In this document: piece by piece, positions 6,357 to 14,931 of the stretch
How the letters are laid out: each line of letters opens with the position of its first letter
Numbering within the stretch: position 1 is the stretch's first letter
DNA from: Alphaproteobacteria bacterium
GTDB lineage: Bacteria; Pseudomonadota; Alphaproteobacteria; UBA9219
DNA: 64,000 bases
Assembly (NCBI GenBank): GCA_009779745.1
Contig: WRDR01000005.1
Span: 1 to 64,000, forward strand
Direction of reading: 5' to 3'
Notes under the pieces: model-generated
Databases searched by the model: none
Told to the model about the DNA's origin: nothing
Seen by the model: the letters and a program-made list of their open reading frames with translations, nothing else
Made by a program: the position numbers and the translations under genes

Positions 6357-7772
6357 ATGCGTAAAGAAAAAGACTCACTCGGTGAGATGAATATTGATAG
6401 TTCCAGCCTTTGGGGAATACATACTCAAAGAGCTATTGATAATTTCCCTTTGTCCCAAAGAAAAATTCCTTACAGTCTTATATCGGGATTTGCCAATGTG
6501 AAGCAAGCCTGCGCTGTTACGAACAAAGAGCTGGGCTATTTGCCCAAAGAGGCGGCCGATGCTATTTCCAAGGCTTGCGAACAGCTTGCTTCGGGCGAAG
6601 AAGAATTCAAAAAATATTTTCCTGTTGATGCTCTGCAAGGCGGCGCAGGCACGTCTACGAATATGAACGTAAACGAGGTAATAGCAAATCTTGCTTTGTC
6701 TATCATGGGCAAAGAAAAAGGAGATTACAATACTGTAAGCCCTCTTGATTACGTTAATATGCACCAGTCTACTAATGATACGTATCCTGCTGCGCTGCGC
6801 ATAGCGGCAGTACGCGGCATTAAAAAGCTGGAAGATGCCTTGTCAAAGCTCCAGAGTGCTTTTGAGGACAAAGAAAAAGAGTTCGCCGGCATTATAAAAA
6901 TGGGACGCACAGAGCTGCAAGATGCAGTTCCTATGTCTTTGGGGCAAGAATTCTCTGCTTTTACTCAAATAATTGCCCGCAGCAAAGCCAATATCAAAAA
7001 ATGCTCGAATGAATTGCTTGTTTTGAATTTAGGCGGCACTGCTATCGGCTCCGGCGCTGCTGCTCCCAGAGAGTTTATTTTAAAGGTATGCGATACTCTG
7101 AAAAAAATTACAAAACTCAACGTTGTAAGGTCTGATAATTTGTTTGATGCGACCGGGAATGCCGATAATTATGTTAGTGTTTCCGGAACGCTTGCAACAA
7201 CGGCTGCTGCTGTTTCTAAGATAGTCAGCGATTTAAGACTGCTGCATTTTCTGAAAGAGATAGCCCTGCCCCCCAAACAAGCAGGCTCTTCTATTATGCC
7301 GGCTAAAGTAAACCCTGTTATTACAGAGTGCTGTATGCAGGTTTCTATGGTTGTAAGAGCTAATAATGTTATTATATCCGAGTGCGCCTCAAGGGCTGTG
7401 CTACAGATTAACGAGTTCATGCCTTTGATTGCTTGTTCGCTCTTGGAGTCCATAGATATTCTCACAAATGCCTGTTCAATTCTTGCGCTTCATGTAAGCG
7501 GCATAAAGGCTGATGTTGCCCGCTGCCGCCAAAATGTTGATGATAACCCTGCTATATTGGCTGTTTTAATGCCTTATTTAAAGTATGACGAGGTATTATC
7601 TCTGATAAAAGGCTTCACCAAAGAAAAGGCTGCAAATCCGAAAGCTACTATAAAGAACTTTATCAAAGGAAAGAGCTTTGACTCTGTTTCTTCCGAAAGG
7701 CTTGCGGCTATTGTTGAATACGCTTTAAGTGATGAGAGCCTGACAAGTCTTGGGCATGTCGAGTTAAAATGA
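6357..7772 (+). CDS. aspA: Aspartate ammonia-lyase (fumarase/aspartase superfamily)
   Basis: A 471-residue protein starting at ATG 6357, eight bases after a GGAG-type ribosome binding site; an upstream TTG/ATG frame begins inside the repeat and is unlikely. Family signatures are present: GGAGTSTNMNVNEVIAN, HQSTNDTYP, TELQDAVPMSLGQEF, and the catalytic loop GSSIMPAKVNPV. The reaction is L-aspartate to fumarate plus ammonia; class II fumarase or a related lyase is the alternative. The start of hydF overlaps the stop by four bases (ATGA). An aspartate ammonia-lyase next to hydrogenase maturation genes is a recurrent arrangement, which favours the AspA call. The TIR of the palindromic element lies 87 bases upstream. 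Confidence 0.87.
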   Translation: MRKEKDSLGEMNIDSSSLWGIHTQRAIDNFPLSQRKIPYSLISGFANVKQACAVTNKELGYLPKEAADAISKACEQLASGEEEFKKYFPVDALQGGAGTSTNMNVNEVIANLALSIMGKEKGDYNTVSPLDYVNMHQSTNDTYPAALRIAAVRGIKKLEDALSKLQSAFEDKEKEFAGIIKMGRTELQDAVPMSLGQEFSAFTQIIARSKANIKKCSNELLVLNLGGTAIGSGAAAPREFILKVCDTLKKITKLNVVRSDNLFDATGNADNYVSVSGTLATTAAAVSKIVSDLRLLHFLKEIALPPKQAGSSIMPAKVNPVITECCMQVSMVVRANNVIISECASRAVLQINEFMPLIACSLLESIDILTNACSILALHVSGIKADVARCRQNVDDNPAILAVLMPYLKYDEVLSLIKGFTKEKAANPKATIKNFIKGKSFDSVSSERLAAIVEYALSDESLTSLGHVELK

Positions 7773-8968
7773 AGTCTCTGCGGCTGCACATCGGGATAAT
7801 GGGACGGACTAATACCGGTAAATCGTCTTTCATGAATCTTATTGCCGGACAGGACATAGTTATAACCTCTTCCAGCGCAGGCACAACTACCGATGTCATA
7901 GAAAAAGTCATGGAGCTTGCGCCTATCGGACCGGTTGTCCTGCTGGATACCGCAGGAGTAGACGATGTTTCTCTGCTGGGCGAAAAGCGCATAGCCTCAA
8001 CGCAAAAAGCTATTGCCAGAATGAATATTGTTGCTCTTGTGGTTGAGCCTGACGAGTGGACTGACTACGAGGACGAGATTATTGATAAGGCTAAAGAGAA
8101 CAAGATACCTGTGCTTATAGTGATAAACAAGACTGATGTTAAAGAGCCGTCTGTGAATTTTCTGTCCCTGCTTGACGTGAAGAAGCTGTCTTGGATTTCC
8201 GGAAGTTCTTTGGAAGGAGACGCAGAAAGATTCAAATCCGAATTCAAAACAAAGATACTGTCGCTGCTGCCTGAATACAGTTCTAATAAAAGCGTAATAG
8301 GCGGATTATGCGACAGCGGGGCGTTGGTTGTGCTGGTTGTTCCTCTTGATTTAGGAGCTCCTGTCGGACGTTTGATTGTGCCTCAGGTGCAGGTAATAAG
8401 AGATTTGCTGGATACAGGGGCTTCTGCTCTTGTAGTGAAAGACTTCGAGTACGAAAGCGTTCTAAAACGACTGAACACTCCTCCGGACTTAGTGATATGC
8501 GACTCTCAGGTAATAGCCAGAGTTGCGGGAAGCACTCCGTCTGATGTTCCGCTTACTACGTTTTCAGTGCTGTTTTCCCGTTACAAAGGCGATATCGTAA
8601 AACAGGCGCGCGGTGCGGCAATCATAGAAAAGCTGCAAGACAATGACAAAGTTTTAATAGCGGAAGGGTGCAGCCATCACCCTTCCGAAGACGACATAGG
8701 AAGAGTGAAGATTCCCAATCTGCTACGGAAATACACCGGTAAAAACCTAATCATAGATACGTGTGCAGGACATGATTTTCCAAGCAATCTGCGTGAGTAT
8801 AAGCTAATTATTCACTGCGGCGGCTGTGTCATGACAGAACAGGAAATGACTGTGCGGATAAACGAGGCGGAAAAGAACGGGGTAGCTATAACGAATTACG
8901 GAATGGCAATATCAGCTATGCAGGGCGTTTTGAAGCGGGTACTTTCTCCGTTTAAAATGGAAAATTGA
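7769..8968 (+). CDS. hydF: [FeFe]-hydrogenase maturation GTPase HydF
   Basis: A 399-residue protein. The N-terminal GTPase domain has G1 GRTNTGKSSFMN, G3 DTAGVDD and G4 NKTD. The central region is the dimerisation domain. The C-terminal domain binds a [4Fe-4S] cluster through CSHHPSEDD and HCGGCVMT (the CxH...HCxxC signature of HydF). HydF is the scaffold on which HydE and HydG products assemble the 2Fe subcluster before delivery to HydA. The partner structural genes are at 30482-33931; hydE and hydG are not in the window. It is cotranscribed with aspA. The final codons consist of GGAAAAT/TGAAAAT repeats that run into znuA. Confidence 0.96.
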   Translation: MKSLRLHIGIMGRTNTGKSSFMNLIAGQDIVITSSSAGTTTDVIEKVMELAPIGPVVLLDTAGVDDVSLLGEKRIASTQKAIARMNIVALVVEPDEWTDYEDEIIDKAKENKIPVLIVINKTDVKEPSVNFLSLLDVKKLSWISGSSLEGDAERFKSEFKTKILSLLPEYSSNKSVIGGLCDSGALVVLVVPLDLGAPVGRLIVPQVQVIRDLLDTGASALVVKDFEYESVLKRLNTPPDLVICDSQVIARVAGSTPSDVPLTTFSVLFSRYKGDIVKQARGAAIIEKLQDNDKVLIAEGCSHHPSEDDIGRVKIPNLLRKYTGKNLIIDTCAGHDFPSNLREYKLIIHCGGCVMTEQEMTVRINEAEKNGVAITNYGMAISAMQGVLKRVLSPFKMEN

Positions 8969-8970
8969 AA

Positions 8971-9912
8971 ATGGAAAATGGAAAATTGAAGCTCATTTTA
9001 GTTTTTTTTATGACTTTTCTTATAGCGTTTTCTAATGCAGTTCACGCAGGCGAAAAAAAAATAAAGATAATAACAAGTTTCGACATTCTCGCAGATATTG
9101 CGAAAAACATTGCCGGAGATAAAGCCTCTATAGAAAGCATAGTTCCTAAAGGCACGGATCCTCATGCGTATCAGCCTACAGCATCTGATGCGAAAAAGAT
9201 TGCAGATGCCGATATTATCATCATAAACGGTTTGGGTTTTGAAGAGTGGTTTGCAAAACTGGTAAAATCTAGTAATTTTTCCGGGACAATAGTAACCGCA
9301 TCTGACAATATTACTGTTTTAACAGGCGAACCTCATGAACATGGACATGGACATGGACATATAAAACATAAACACAAAGCCGAACCGGATCCTCATGCTT
9401 GGCAGGACCCTAAAAACGTCATAGTGTACGTAGCAAACATAGAAAAAGCACTTAGTAAACACAATCCAGAACAGCAGGCGTTTTTTAAAAAAAATCTGAA
9501 AGCATACGTTAAAAAATTAAATAATGCGGATTTAAAAATCAAAAAATTATTTTCCGCCCTGCCCTCTGACAGAAAAAAAATCATCACGGATCACAATTCC
9601 TTCCGCTATTTTGAAAAAGCATACGGAATAGAATTTTTATCTCCATACGGGATAAACTCGCAATCAGAACCCTCTGTAAAACAGCTGGCTCAGTTCATCA
9701 ATCAGATAAAAAAAGAAAATATAAAAGTTCTGTTTATAGATGCTTCCGCTAATCATAAACTGCTAACCCAGCTGGCAAAAGATTTAGACATTCAATTCGG
9801 CGAACCTTTATACTCGGATCATCTCTCCGAGACCGATGCAAAAGCAAAAACATACATAGATTTAATTCTGAATAATGCGGATAAGATATATCGCGCTATT
9901 GAAATAAAATAA
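8971..9912 (+). CDS. znuA: Zinc ABC transporter substrate-binding protein
   Basis: A 313-residue periplasmic protein (cluster A-I binding protein). The signal peptide ends near FSNAVHA. The metal-binding histidines are expected in GTDPHAYQPT, in DPHAWQDPKN, in TDHNSFRYF and as the acidic ligand in LYSDHLSE. A His-rich loop (HEHGHGHGHIKHKHK) between the first two motifs is typical of Zn-specific ZnuA and helps capture Zn. No permease (znuB) or ATPase (znuC) is adjacent. I chose ATG 8971 over the TTG at 8965; both lie in a repetitive GGAAAAT tract just past the hydF stop. Mn-specific relatives lack the His loop. Confidence 0.92.
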   Translation: MENGKLKLILVFFMTFLIAFSNAVHAGEKKIKIITSFDILADIAKNIAGDKASIESIVPKGTDPHAYQPTASDAKKIADADIIIINGLGFEEWFAKLVKSSNFSGTIVTASDNITVLTGEPHEHGHGHGHIKHKHKAEPDPHAWQDPKNVIVYVANIEKALSKHNPEQQAFFKKNLKAYVKKLNNADLKIKKLFSALPSDRKKIITDHNSFRYFEKAYGIEFLSPYGINSQSEPSVKQLAQFINQIKKENIKVLFIDASANHKLLTQLAKDLDIQFGEPLYSDHLSETDAKAKTYIDLILNNADKIYRAIEIK

Positions 9913-9953
9913 TAGCCGTGATACAACCAATCCAACATCTTAACGGAGGTCTT

Positions 9954-10940
9954 ATGATTATTGTTACGGGCAGCACAGGTTTTATCGGCTCAAATGTTTT
10001 GGCTGCCCTCGAGGCAAAAGGGTATAAGGATTTGGTAGTAGTAGACTGGCTAGGCGTTAAGGACAAATGGAAGAACATTGCCAAGCGCGAGCTGGCGGCT
10101 GTGCTCCCGCCCGAACAATTGCCGGAGTTTTTAAAACAGCATGAAAAAGAAATCACGGCTGTTATACACATGGGCGCAATTTCAACTACAACCGAAAAAG
10201 ATGTCGACCTGATTGTAGAGCGTAACATACAATCAACTTGGGACTTATGGTGTTTTTGCCGCGATTTCCAAAAGCAGTTCATCTATGCTTCATCGGCTGC
10301 GACTTACGGCAGCGGCGAAAACGGTTTTGAAGACCGGGACGATTTGGATTATCTGAACAGCCTGCGCCCATTGAATCCCTATGGGTGGAGCAAGGCGTTC
10401 ATCGATCGGAAAATTGCGCGCGAAGTTGCGGAAAACCGGAAAACGCCCAAACAGTATGCAGGCTTGAAGCTTTTCAATGTGTACGGTCCGAACGAATATC
10501 ACAAAGGCGAACAGGAAAGCGTTGTAGCGCACATTTTCCCGTCTGTCAGAAACAACGAGGAAGTCAAGCTCTTCAAATCTTATCATACAGATTACAAAGA
10601 CGGGCAGCAGCTCCGCGATTTCGTGTGGGTGGGCGATGTAGTACGGGTAATCATATGGCTCTTGGAAAACCCGGAAGTCAGCGGATTGTTCAATGTAGGC
10701 TCAGGCAGCGCGCGTTCGTTTTATGACTTGGCAAAGGCAGCATGGGACGCCATGGGACTGCCGCCGAAAATCGGGTACAAAAAAATGCCTCCGGAACTTC
10801 AGGACAAATACCAATACTATACCAAAGCCAGCTTGGACAAGCTGCGCAAAGCAGGCTTCACAGAACCTATGACCTCCTTAGAAGACGGCGTCCGCCTGTA
10901 CGTTACAGAATTTTTGAACAAAGAAGACAGGTATTTGTGA
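9954..10940 (+). CDS. hldD: ADP-L-glycero-D-manno-heptose 6-epimerase
   Basis: A 328-residue SDR-family epimerase that converts ADP-D-glycero- to ADP-L-glycero-beta-D-manno-heptose for the lipopolysaccharide inner core. The N-terminus MIIVTGSTGFIGSNV carries the NADP-binding GxxGxxG. The active-site set is visible: SS in IYASSAATYG and YGWSK (YxxxK). HldD landmarks such as GLKLFNVYGPNEYHKG and QLRDFVWVGD are present. I start at ATG 9954, seven bases after GGAGGT; a GTG at 9918 is possible but would add residues before the Rossmann motif. This stretch looks more GC-rich than its neighbours, a mild hint of transfer. It indicates a heptose-containing LPS. Confidence 0.94.
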   Translation: MIIVTGSTGFIGSNVLAALEAKGYKDLVVVDWLGVKDKWKNIAKRELAAVLPPEQLPEFLKQHEKEITAVIHMGAISTTTEKDVDLIVERNIQSTWDLWCFCRDFQKQFIYASSAATYGSGENGFEDRDDLDYLNSLRPLNPYGWSKAFIDRKIAREVAENRKTPKQYAGLKLFNVYGPNEYHKGEQESVVAHIFPSVRNNEEVKLFKSYHTDYKDGQQLRDFVWVGDVVRVIIWLLENPEVSGLFNVGSGSARSFYDLAKAAWDAMGLPPKIGYKKMPPELQDKYQYYTKASLDKLRKAGFTEPMTSLEDGVRLYVTEFLNKEDRYL

Positions 10941-10943
10941 AAG

Positions 10944-10980
10944 AAAAAAATCCCCCGGCGGATTTGGAAACACCGGGGGA
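10944..10980 (-). terminator. Rho-independent terminator of the pilus-like operon
   Basis: An 8-base stem, TCCCCCGG (10951-10958) with CCGGGGGA (10973-10980), is followed on the minus strand by a run of seven T residues. It sits 24 bases after the stop of the last pilus-operon gene. On the plus strand it follows the hldD stop but lacks the T run. Confidence 0.8.
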
Positions 10981-11003
10981 TACGGAAGGAAATACTGGTT
11001 TTA

Positions 11004-13112
11004 TTAATGAGAGAACTCATATCTCAAACCATCATCATTATAATAATCATAACCTCCGGAAGACCCGTCCTGAGTACCCATGGAAGTAACAGGTGGTGCA
11101 TAAAGTGTAGCATAGCCGTCGCCATAAATAGCGTTAATAGAGTCTGTCTCAGCCTGAGTTAGCGTTCCCGTAGGAGGACATCCCAAGTCAACAGCACTGC
11201 CGGTGCCAACAGACGAGCAAAGTTCTCTGTGTGCGTCTTCATCTTTACACCCATACTGAGCCAGCTTTTTACAGAACTCTACGCAATAATCCTTATCTCT
11301 GAGCATCGTAGAGTCGTGGTCATAGCTCGTAGGTCCGCAGGCAGATTGACCCAGCTGTTGGTCTATGCTGTGATACAGCATTCTGTTAGGAGAAGACGCC
11401 CCGCCTTCCATATCGTTCAAAGGACATTGGAGCATCCACTGTACCCGAGCGTTCCGAGTTCTGTCTTTATCCCAGAAACAGGTAATACCGCTGTCGTCTA
11501 TATCTCTATCGCAATTGTAAGACTCAGGTTTTTTAGTCGTACATTTGCAGTTAACGCCGCCCGTATTGACCCTAGGGTTGGAAGAGGCGCAGAAGTACTC
11601 GTCTACATAATCTTGACAGTGAGCAGTTTGAGTACCGCTTCCTTTGTTGCCTCTGACAAAACCGCCCAAGCACGTAGTAATCGCAGTGCAGAACGGATTC
11701 TCCTCAGTCCATGTCAGAGGGGTGTCAGAACCGTCTCCGGCATAAGAGTTGGCTGCGGTACCGCCCAAGTTGTCCGCATTAGGAGTACCCATAGGAATAG
11801 GGGTGTCATCGAGGTTACGGACAGTAAATGCAAGGGGTCCATTTGCATTCTGAATGAAGGAAGATATGTCTGCATCGCTATACCCATTTCGAGCCAAAAT
11901 ACCTCTAATCATATCTTGAGCTTCTTGGGGAAGATACCCAACGAGAGACCAACTTAGTGTGTCAGTACCATCGGGGTTAGTCATCACATTTAGCGATCGA
12001 AGATATGCCCTCTCTTCGTCTGAGATTGCTATCTGATTACTATTTGCTGGAGCATAATAACCACTTTGGGGGTTTTTCTGCATCGCCTTATGATATTGAT
12101 CAGGAGCAAGCTCAGGTCCTTGATAACCGTCGTAACTGTTGTAACCGGCGTTAAGTTGTTTACCTGGGTTGACTGTACTACAGTTAGATCCACTACATAC
12201 AAGTTTACCGTCTTGATAAACTGCTCTAACACCACCGCCTGCATAATAGAGCACCTCAGTGCCAACACCTTCCTCAGATCTGAGAGAAGTTCCGCCTCCA
12301 CCATCAGTAAGAATAGTATTAAAATTAGATTTGCCATAAGAACTTATGCTCCAGCCTAAGGGCATATCCTTATATTGATCGGATACGGGGTTGCTAGAAC
12401 CCTGAGACGCACCACCCGTACTCGTAGAAGTTAAAGTAATGGGTATCAAATTATTAGCGTTGTAATTAGTTTGCCATATATCTTTAATCTGTTGTTTCCG
12501 ACCACGGTCAGCCTGCGCATTGCTGTAATCGGAAATAGTCGCAGGAATAGGAATACCCTTTTGCTCAGCTAATGCATATGTCATAGCCTCAAGCTGAGCA
12601 GTAGGCATGTGTCTGACCTCATAAGTTATATACTCACGTGGCAATAGCTGCATGAGAGAGTCACGGAAATTTTGCTCTGAAATGGCATTAGACTCAAAAA
12701 CATCATACTTAACCTGATCAAGTATACGCTGCATCTTTATATCGTTAATCTGCTTCACAGCCTCCTCCCGGCGAGCATTTTGAGCATCTATTTCCGCTGC
12801 TTTTTTATTTTGTAAATTAATCCAATTAGCCTCCCTTTCACCCATTTTCCGATCTTTTTCAGCCTGCTTAGCAGTATTATAATTAATAATATCCTGCTGC
12901 TGCTTTTCATACTCCTCAGAAGTCAACCCATCGATAGTTATCACCTTAGGGGTTGGAAACTCAACATCCTCACCATTATACGTGTAAGTATTAGTGGCAA
13001 AAGCAGGAGAATCCCCCAAACCCAAGGCAGAGACAAACACGGCGGAAACCAGAGCTATACCTAAAGAGCGTTTAAATTTTCTGTTTTTAGAGAAAAAGCC
13101 GTTATATTTCAA
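11004..13112 (-). CDS. Large secreted Cys-rich protein of the pilus-like operon, phase-variable
   Basis: About 702 residues are readable. The N-terminus has a signal peptide (RSLGIALVSAVFVSALGLGD then SPAFA), followed by a charged helical, probably coiled-coil region (about 50-125), a Q/N/S/G-rich middle and a C-terminal third with some 20 cysteines (for example FCTAITTCLGG, NCKCTTKKPESYNC, YCVEFCKKLAQYGC), which suggests a disulfide-stabilised extracellular domain. It is last in the pilus-like operon, the place of the PilV tip adhesin in R64-type clusters, so an adhesin or minor tip protein is inferred; I do not recognise a named family. The frame opens only at a TTG (13112) without a ribosome binding site; the better start is ATG 13150, out of frame because of the C12 tract described separately. 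Confidence 0.7.
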   Translation of the reverse strand: MKYNGFFSKNRKFKRSLGIALVSAVFVSALGLGDSPAFATNTYTYNGEDVEFPTPKVITIDGLTSEEYEKQQQDIINYNTAKQAEKDRKMGEREANWINLQNKKAAEIDAQNARREEAVKQINDIKMQRILDQVKYDVFESNAISEQNFRDSLMQLLPREYITYEVRHMPTAQLEAMTYALAEQKGIPIPATISDYSNAQADRGRKQQIKDIWQTNYNANNLIPITLTSTSTGGASQGSSNPVSDQYKDMPLGWSISSYGKSNFNTILTDGGGGTSLRSEEGVGTEVLYYAGGGVRAVYQDGKLVCSGSNCSTVNPGKQLNAGYNSYDGYQGPELAPDQYHKAMQKNPQSGYYAPANSNQIAISDEERAYLRSLNVMTNPDGTDTLSWSLVGYLPQEAQDMIRGILARNGYSDADISSFIQNANGPLAFTVRNLDDTPIPMGTPNADNLGGTAANSYAGDGSDTPLTWTEENPFCTAITTCLGGFVRGNKGSGTQTAHCQDYVDEYFCASSNPRVNTGGVNCKCTTKKPESYNCDRDIDDSGITCFWDKDRTRNARVQWMLQCPLNDMEGGASSPNRMLYHSIDQQLGQSACGPTSYDHDSTMLRDKDYCVEFCKKLAQYGCKDEDAHRELCSSVGTGSAVDLGCPPTGTLTQAETDSINAIYGDGYATLYAPPVTSMGTQDGSSGGYDYYNDDGLRYEFSH

Positions 13113-13163
13113 CGAGTTACGTTGCAGGGGGGGGGGGGTAAAATACTCATAATAAACCTACCT
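13113..13163 (-). promoter_or_regulatory. Poly-C phase switch and true start of the Cys-rich surface protein
   Basis: On the minus strand AAAGGTAGG lies six bases before an ATG at 13150-13148. It reads ATG AGT ATT TTA, then 12 C (13138-13127), then TGCAACGTAACTCGT and TGA. With 12 C the frame stops after 13 codons (OFF). Adding one C, or losing two, joins it to the long frame at 13112 and gives MSILPPPPLQRNSLK ahead of the signal peptide (ON). This is the architecture of a slipped-strand contingency locus. The homopolymer length may also be uncertain in the assembly. Confidence 0.7.
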
Positions 13164-13561
13164 TTAATAAGTTAAATAAAATAACAATACCATACAATTG
13201 TAATCATATCAAAGCTAGATTAAAATAACGTTAAACTGGGACAGATATTTGTTATTTCTATATTTTTTGTCATTCCCGCGAAGGCGGGAATAGGGCAAGG
13301 TTGCCAGTTTCTGTACTATCATTTTTGCATTCACGTAGCAGCAGTCGACGGTTGCTGCACTTACTGAAATTGGATAATTGTTTGAAAACAAAAACTTTCA
13401 CAAATGACAAGGAATGCTTAGTACTAATCAACTCACTATATACAGCAGGCTTGCCCACTCCCACCTACGCGGGAGTGACAAATTTCTTTCAGAAATTTGT
13501 TTAAAAACCACTACCCCGTCTTTTCATTCGCCTGCGAAGGGGAATATTCACTCACTCCACA
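13151..13561. other. 411-base gap between pilin-like gene and surface-protein gene
   Basis: I see no gene on either strand. The right-hand part holds the 213-base inverted-repeat element at 13268-13480, a small hairpin (AAATTTCT with AGAAATTT, 13481-13499) and another GC-rich palindromic fragment near 13527-13545. The left-hand AT-rich part (13151-13260) is the likely leader and possible separate promoter of the phase-variable gene. Confidence 0.5.
13268..13480. repeat. MITE-like 213-base element with short inverted ends
   Basis: The left end is TGTCATTCCCGCGAAGGC and the right end reads CGCGGGAGTGACA. The outer 13 bases are inverted repeats with one mismatch. Each end is itself a small palindrome (ATTCCCGC with GCGGGAAT; CACTCCC with GGGAGTG). 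No transposase is encoded inside. The same end sequence occurs singly inside brnA (1305-1328). Confidence 0.55.
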
Positions 13562-14323
13562 CTACTGTATCGCAAGCACCTGATAATAGAAGAAGTTGGA
13601 AGTCGGGCCGTCCCGCATGTCAATATTAACATCGCTCGTCTGAACACAGCCCGTAGCAACGCCGACTAAACTGGGCTTCTTGCCGTCTCCGCCCTCTTGG
13701 ACAGGATCCTCATTCCATGCAACAGTAGAAACGCCCGGGAACCATTCCGAGTTCTCTGAGGGCCAGTCAGTCATACCGGTAACGGCATTATCAACATTAG
13801 CGGCAACAAAATTCCCTAAAGGAAGATTTCCGGGAATAGCGGCAATGCCTAAAGAGCGATTGTTGAGTTCAGCACACACACCCCTGGATACCGGCAGCAC
13901 AGCCAAAACTTCTTTGCCGTATAAAGAGCCAAGCCCCTTTACAGGTCCCCGCGGAAAATACCAGATGTCTATCTGAGGGTTATTGGCATGAGTTCTGGAC
14001 GGAACAGATATGCCGCCTCCCGTAGGAGAGAACAAATCCACGTTATTAGAGGTATTGGCAGAATTTATCACAACTTCGTCAATACTGCGGCCGCCGGAAA
14101 GAATTATCTGATCCATACCCATTCTTAAATTCTCACCGATTTGAATAAGGGCAGAGGCTCTTGTTTTGTTGCCTTCAGCCGCAGCACCTGCAGTGAAACT
14201 GCCGCTGCCGGAGGCAATAGCAGAAGCTAAAATTGCCAAAATAGCAATAATAAACAGAATAGGACCTATGGCAATACCGGCATTGGCACCTAACCGCTCT
14301 GTTTCTTTTTTATGTAAAGACAT
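13562..14323 (-). CDS. Type IVb pilin-like protein (PilS-like position)
   Basis: A 253-residue protein starting at ATG 14323, eight bases after AGAGGAG. The N-terminus is a short basic leader (MSLHKKETERLG), then a long hydrophobic helix (GIAIGPILFIIAILAILASA), then a globular domain with cysteines at about residues 175 and 230, the spacing of a pilin D-region. Position and length match the major pilin of R64/TCP-like clusters. The leader ends in Gly as expected for prepilin peptidase, but Glu at +5, nearly invariant in type IV pilins, is missing. No prepilin peptidase gene is in the cluster. It may be a divergent pilin or a pilin-like membrane protein. Confidence 0.6.
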   Translation of the reverse strand: MSLHKKETERLGANAGIAIGPILFIIAILAILASAIASGSGSFTAGAAAEGNKTRASALIQIGENLRMGMDQIILSGGRSIDEVVINSANTSNNVDLFSPTGGGISVPSRTHANNPQIDIWYFPRGPVKGLGSLYGKEVLAVLPVSRGVCAELNNRSLGIAAIPGNLPLGNFVAANVDNAVTGMTDWPSENSEWFPGVSTVAWNEDPVQEGGDGKKPSLVGVATGCVQTSDVNIDMRDGPTSNFFYYQVLAIQ

Positions 14324-14418
14324 ATAAACTCCTCTGGTTTTCTTATTTAAAACAAGACTCATAATTATCTCATCAAAAAACACACAAAGCAACAAAAAAA
14401 CTCCTGATACATACGAAA

Positions 14419-14931
14419 TTATTTAGCTTTTTCAATAGTAACCTTATATCCCGAAAGCGCGGCATACATAAGTCCTTTGCCTCCCGTACAAGCTCCTACG
14501 CAGAATTCTTTCAGCTCCCACTTATACTGTCCGGCTATAGAATCAACATAACTGATTGCAGTAATCCATTGCTGATACAGTTCGCCTTTGTCAGCTTTAA
14601 TAACCAGCATTCCCCCGCCCTGAGTAGTTCTGGAAATAGATATGGAAGGAAATTGCCGCCTGAGCCTATCTTCAATATCGGCAAGTTCTCTGGTTCCCAC
14701 CGGAGTGCTTTTCATTACAGGTATTATCGGTTCGGACAATATGGCTTTGTCTGTTCTGCTTTTCCACTCGACAACGCCGTTAATAGCAAATGTCGCAAGC
14801 CCCATTGCGACAATTGCGCAAAGCCAGCAAGAGGCAATAATAACAAGCATAGACTTATCAAAAGTCGCAACAGCTCTTAGCACTGTTTTAGGTGAAAAAG
14901 CCTTCTTCAATAAAGTTATATCGATAGACAT
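14419..14931 (-). CDS. Small bitopic inner-membrane protein of the pilus-like operon
   Basis: A 170-residue protein with about 25 cytoplasmic residues, one membrane helix (LVIIASCWLCAIVAMGLATF) and a periplasmic domain containing LADIEDRLRRQFPSISIS and a two-Cys segment FCVGACTGG. The topology is that of PilO/GspM-like assembly proteins or of PilP in R64-type clusters. Its start overlaps the stop of the upstream gene by one base, so the two are translationally coupled and probably form one complex. I assign its role from position and topology only. Confidence 0.6.
   Translation of the reverse strand: MSIDITLLKKAFSPKTVLRAVATFDKSMLVIIASCWLCAIVAMGLATFAINGVVEWKSRTDKAILSEPIIPVMKSTPVGTRELADIEDRLRRQFPSISISRTTQGGGMLVIKADKGELYQQWITAISYVDSIAGQYKWELKEFCVGACTGGKGLMYAALSGYKVTIEKAK

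Noticed and set aside
11229-11957. 242-codon frame antisense to the Cys-rich surface protein
   Set aside because: It has no ribosome binding site or recognisable domain and lies wholly within a better supported gene.
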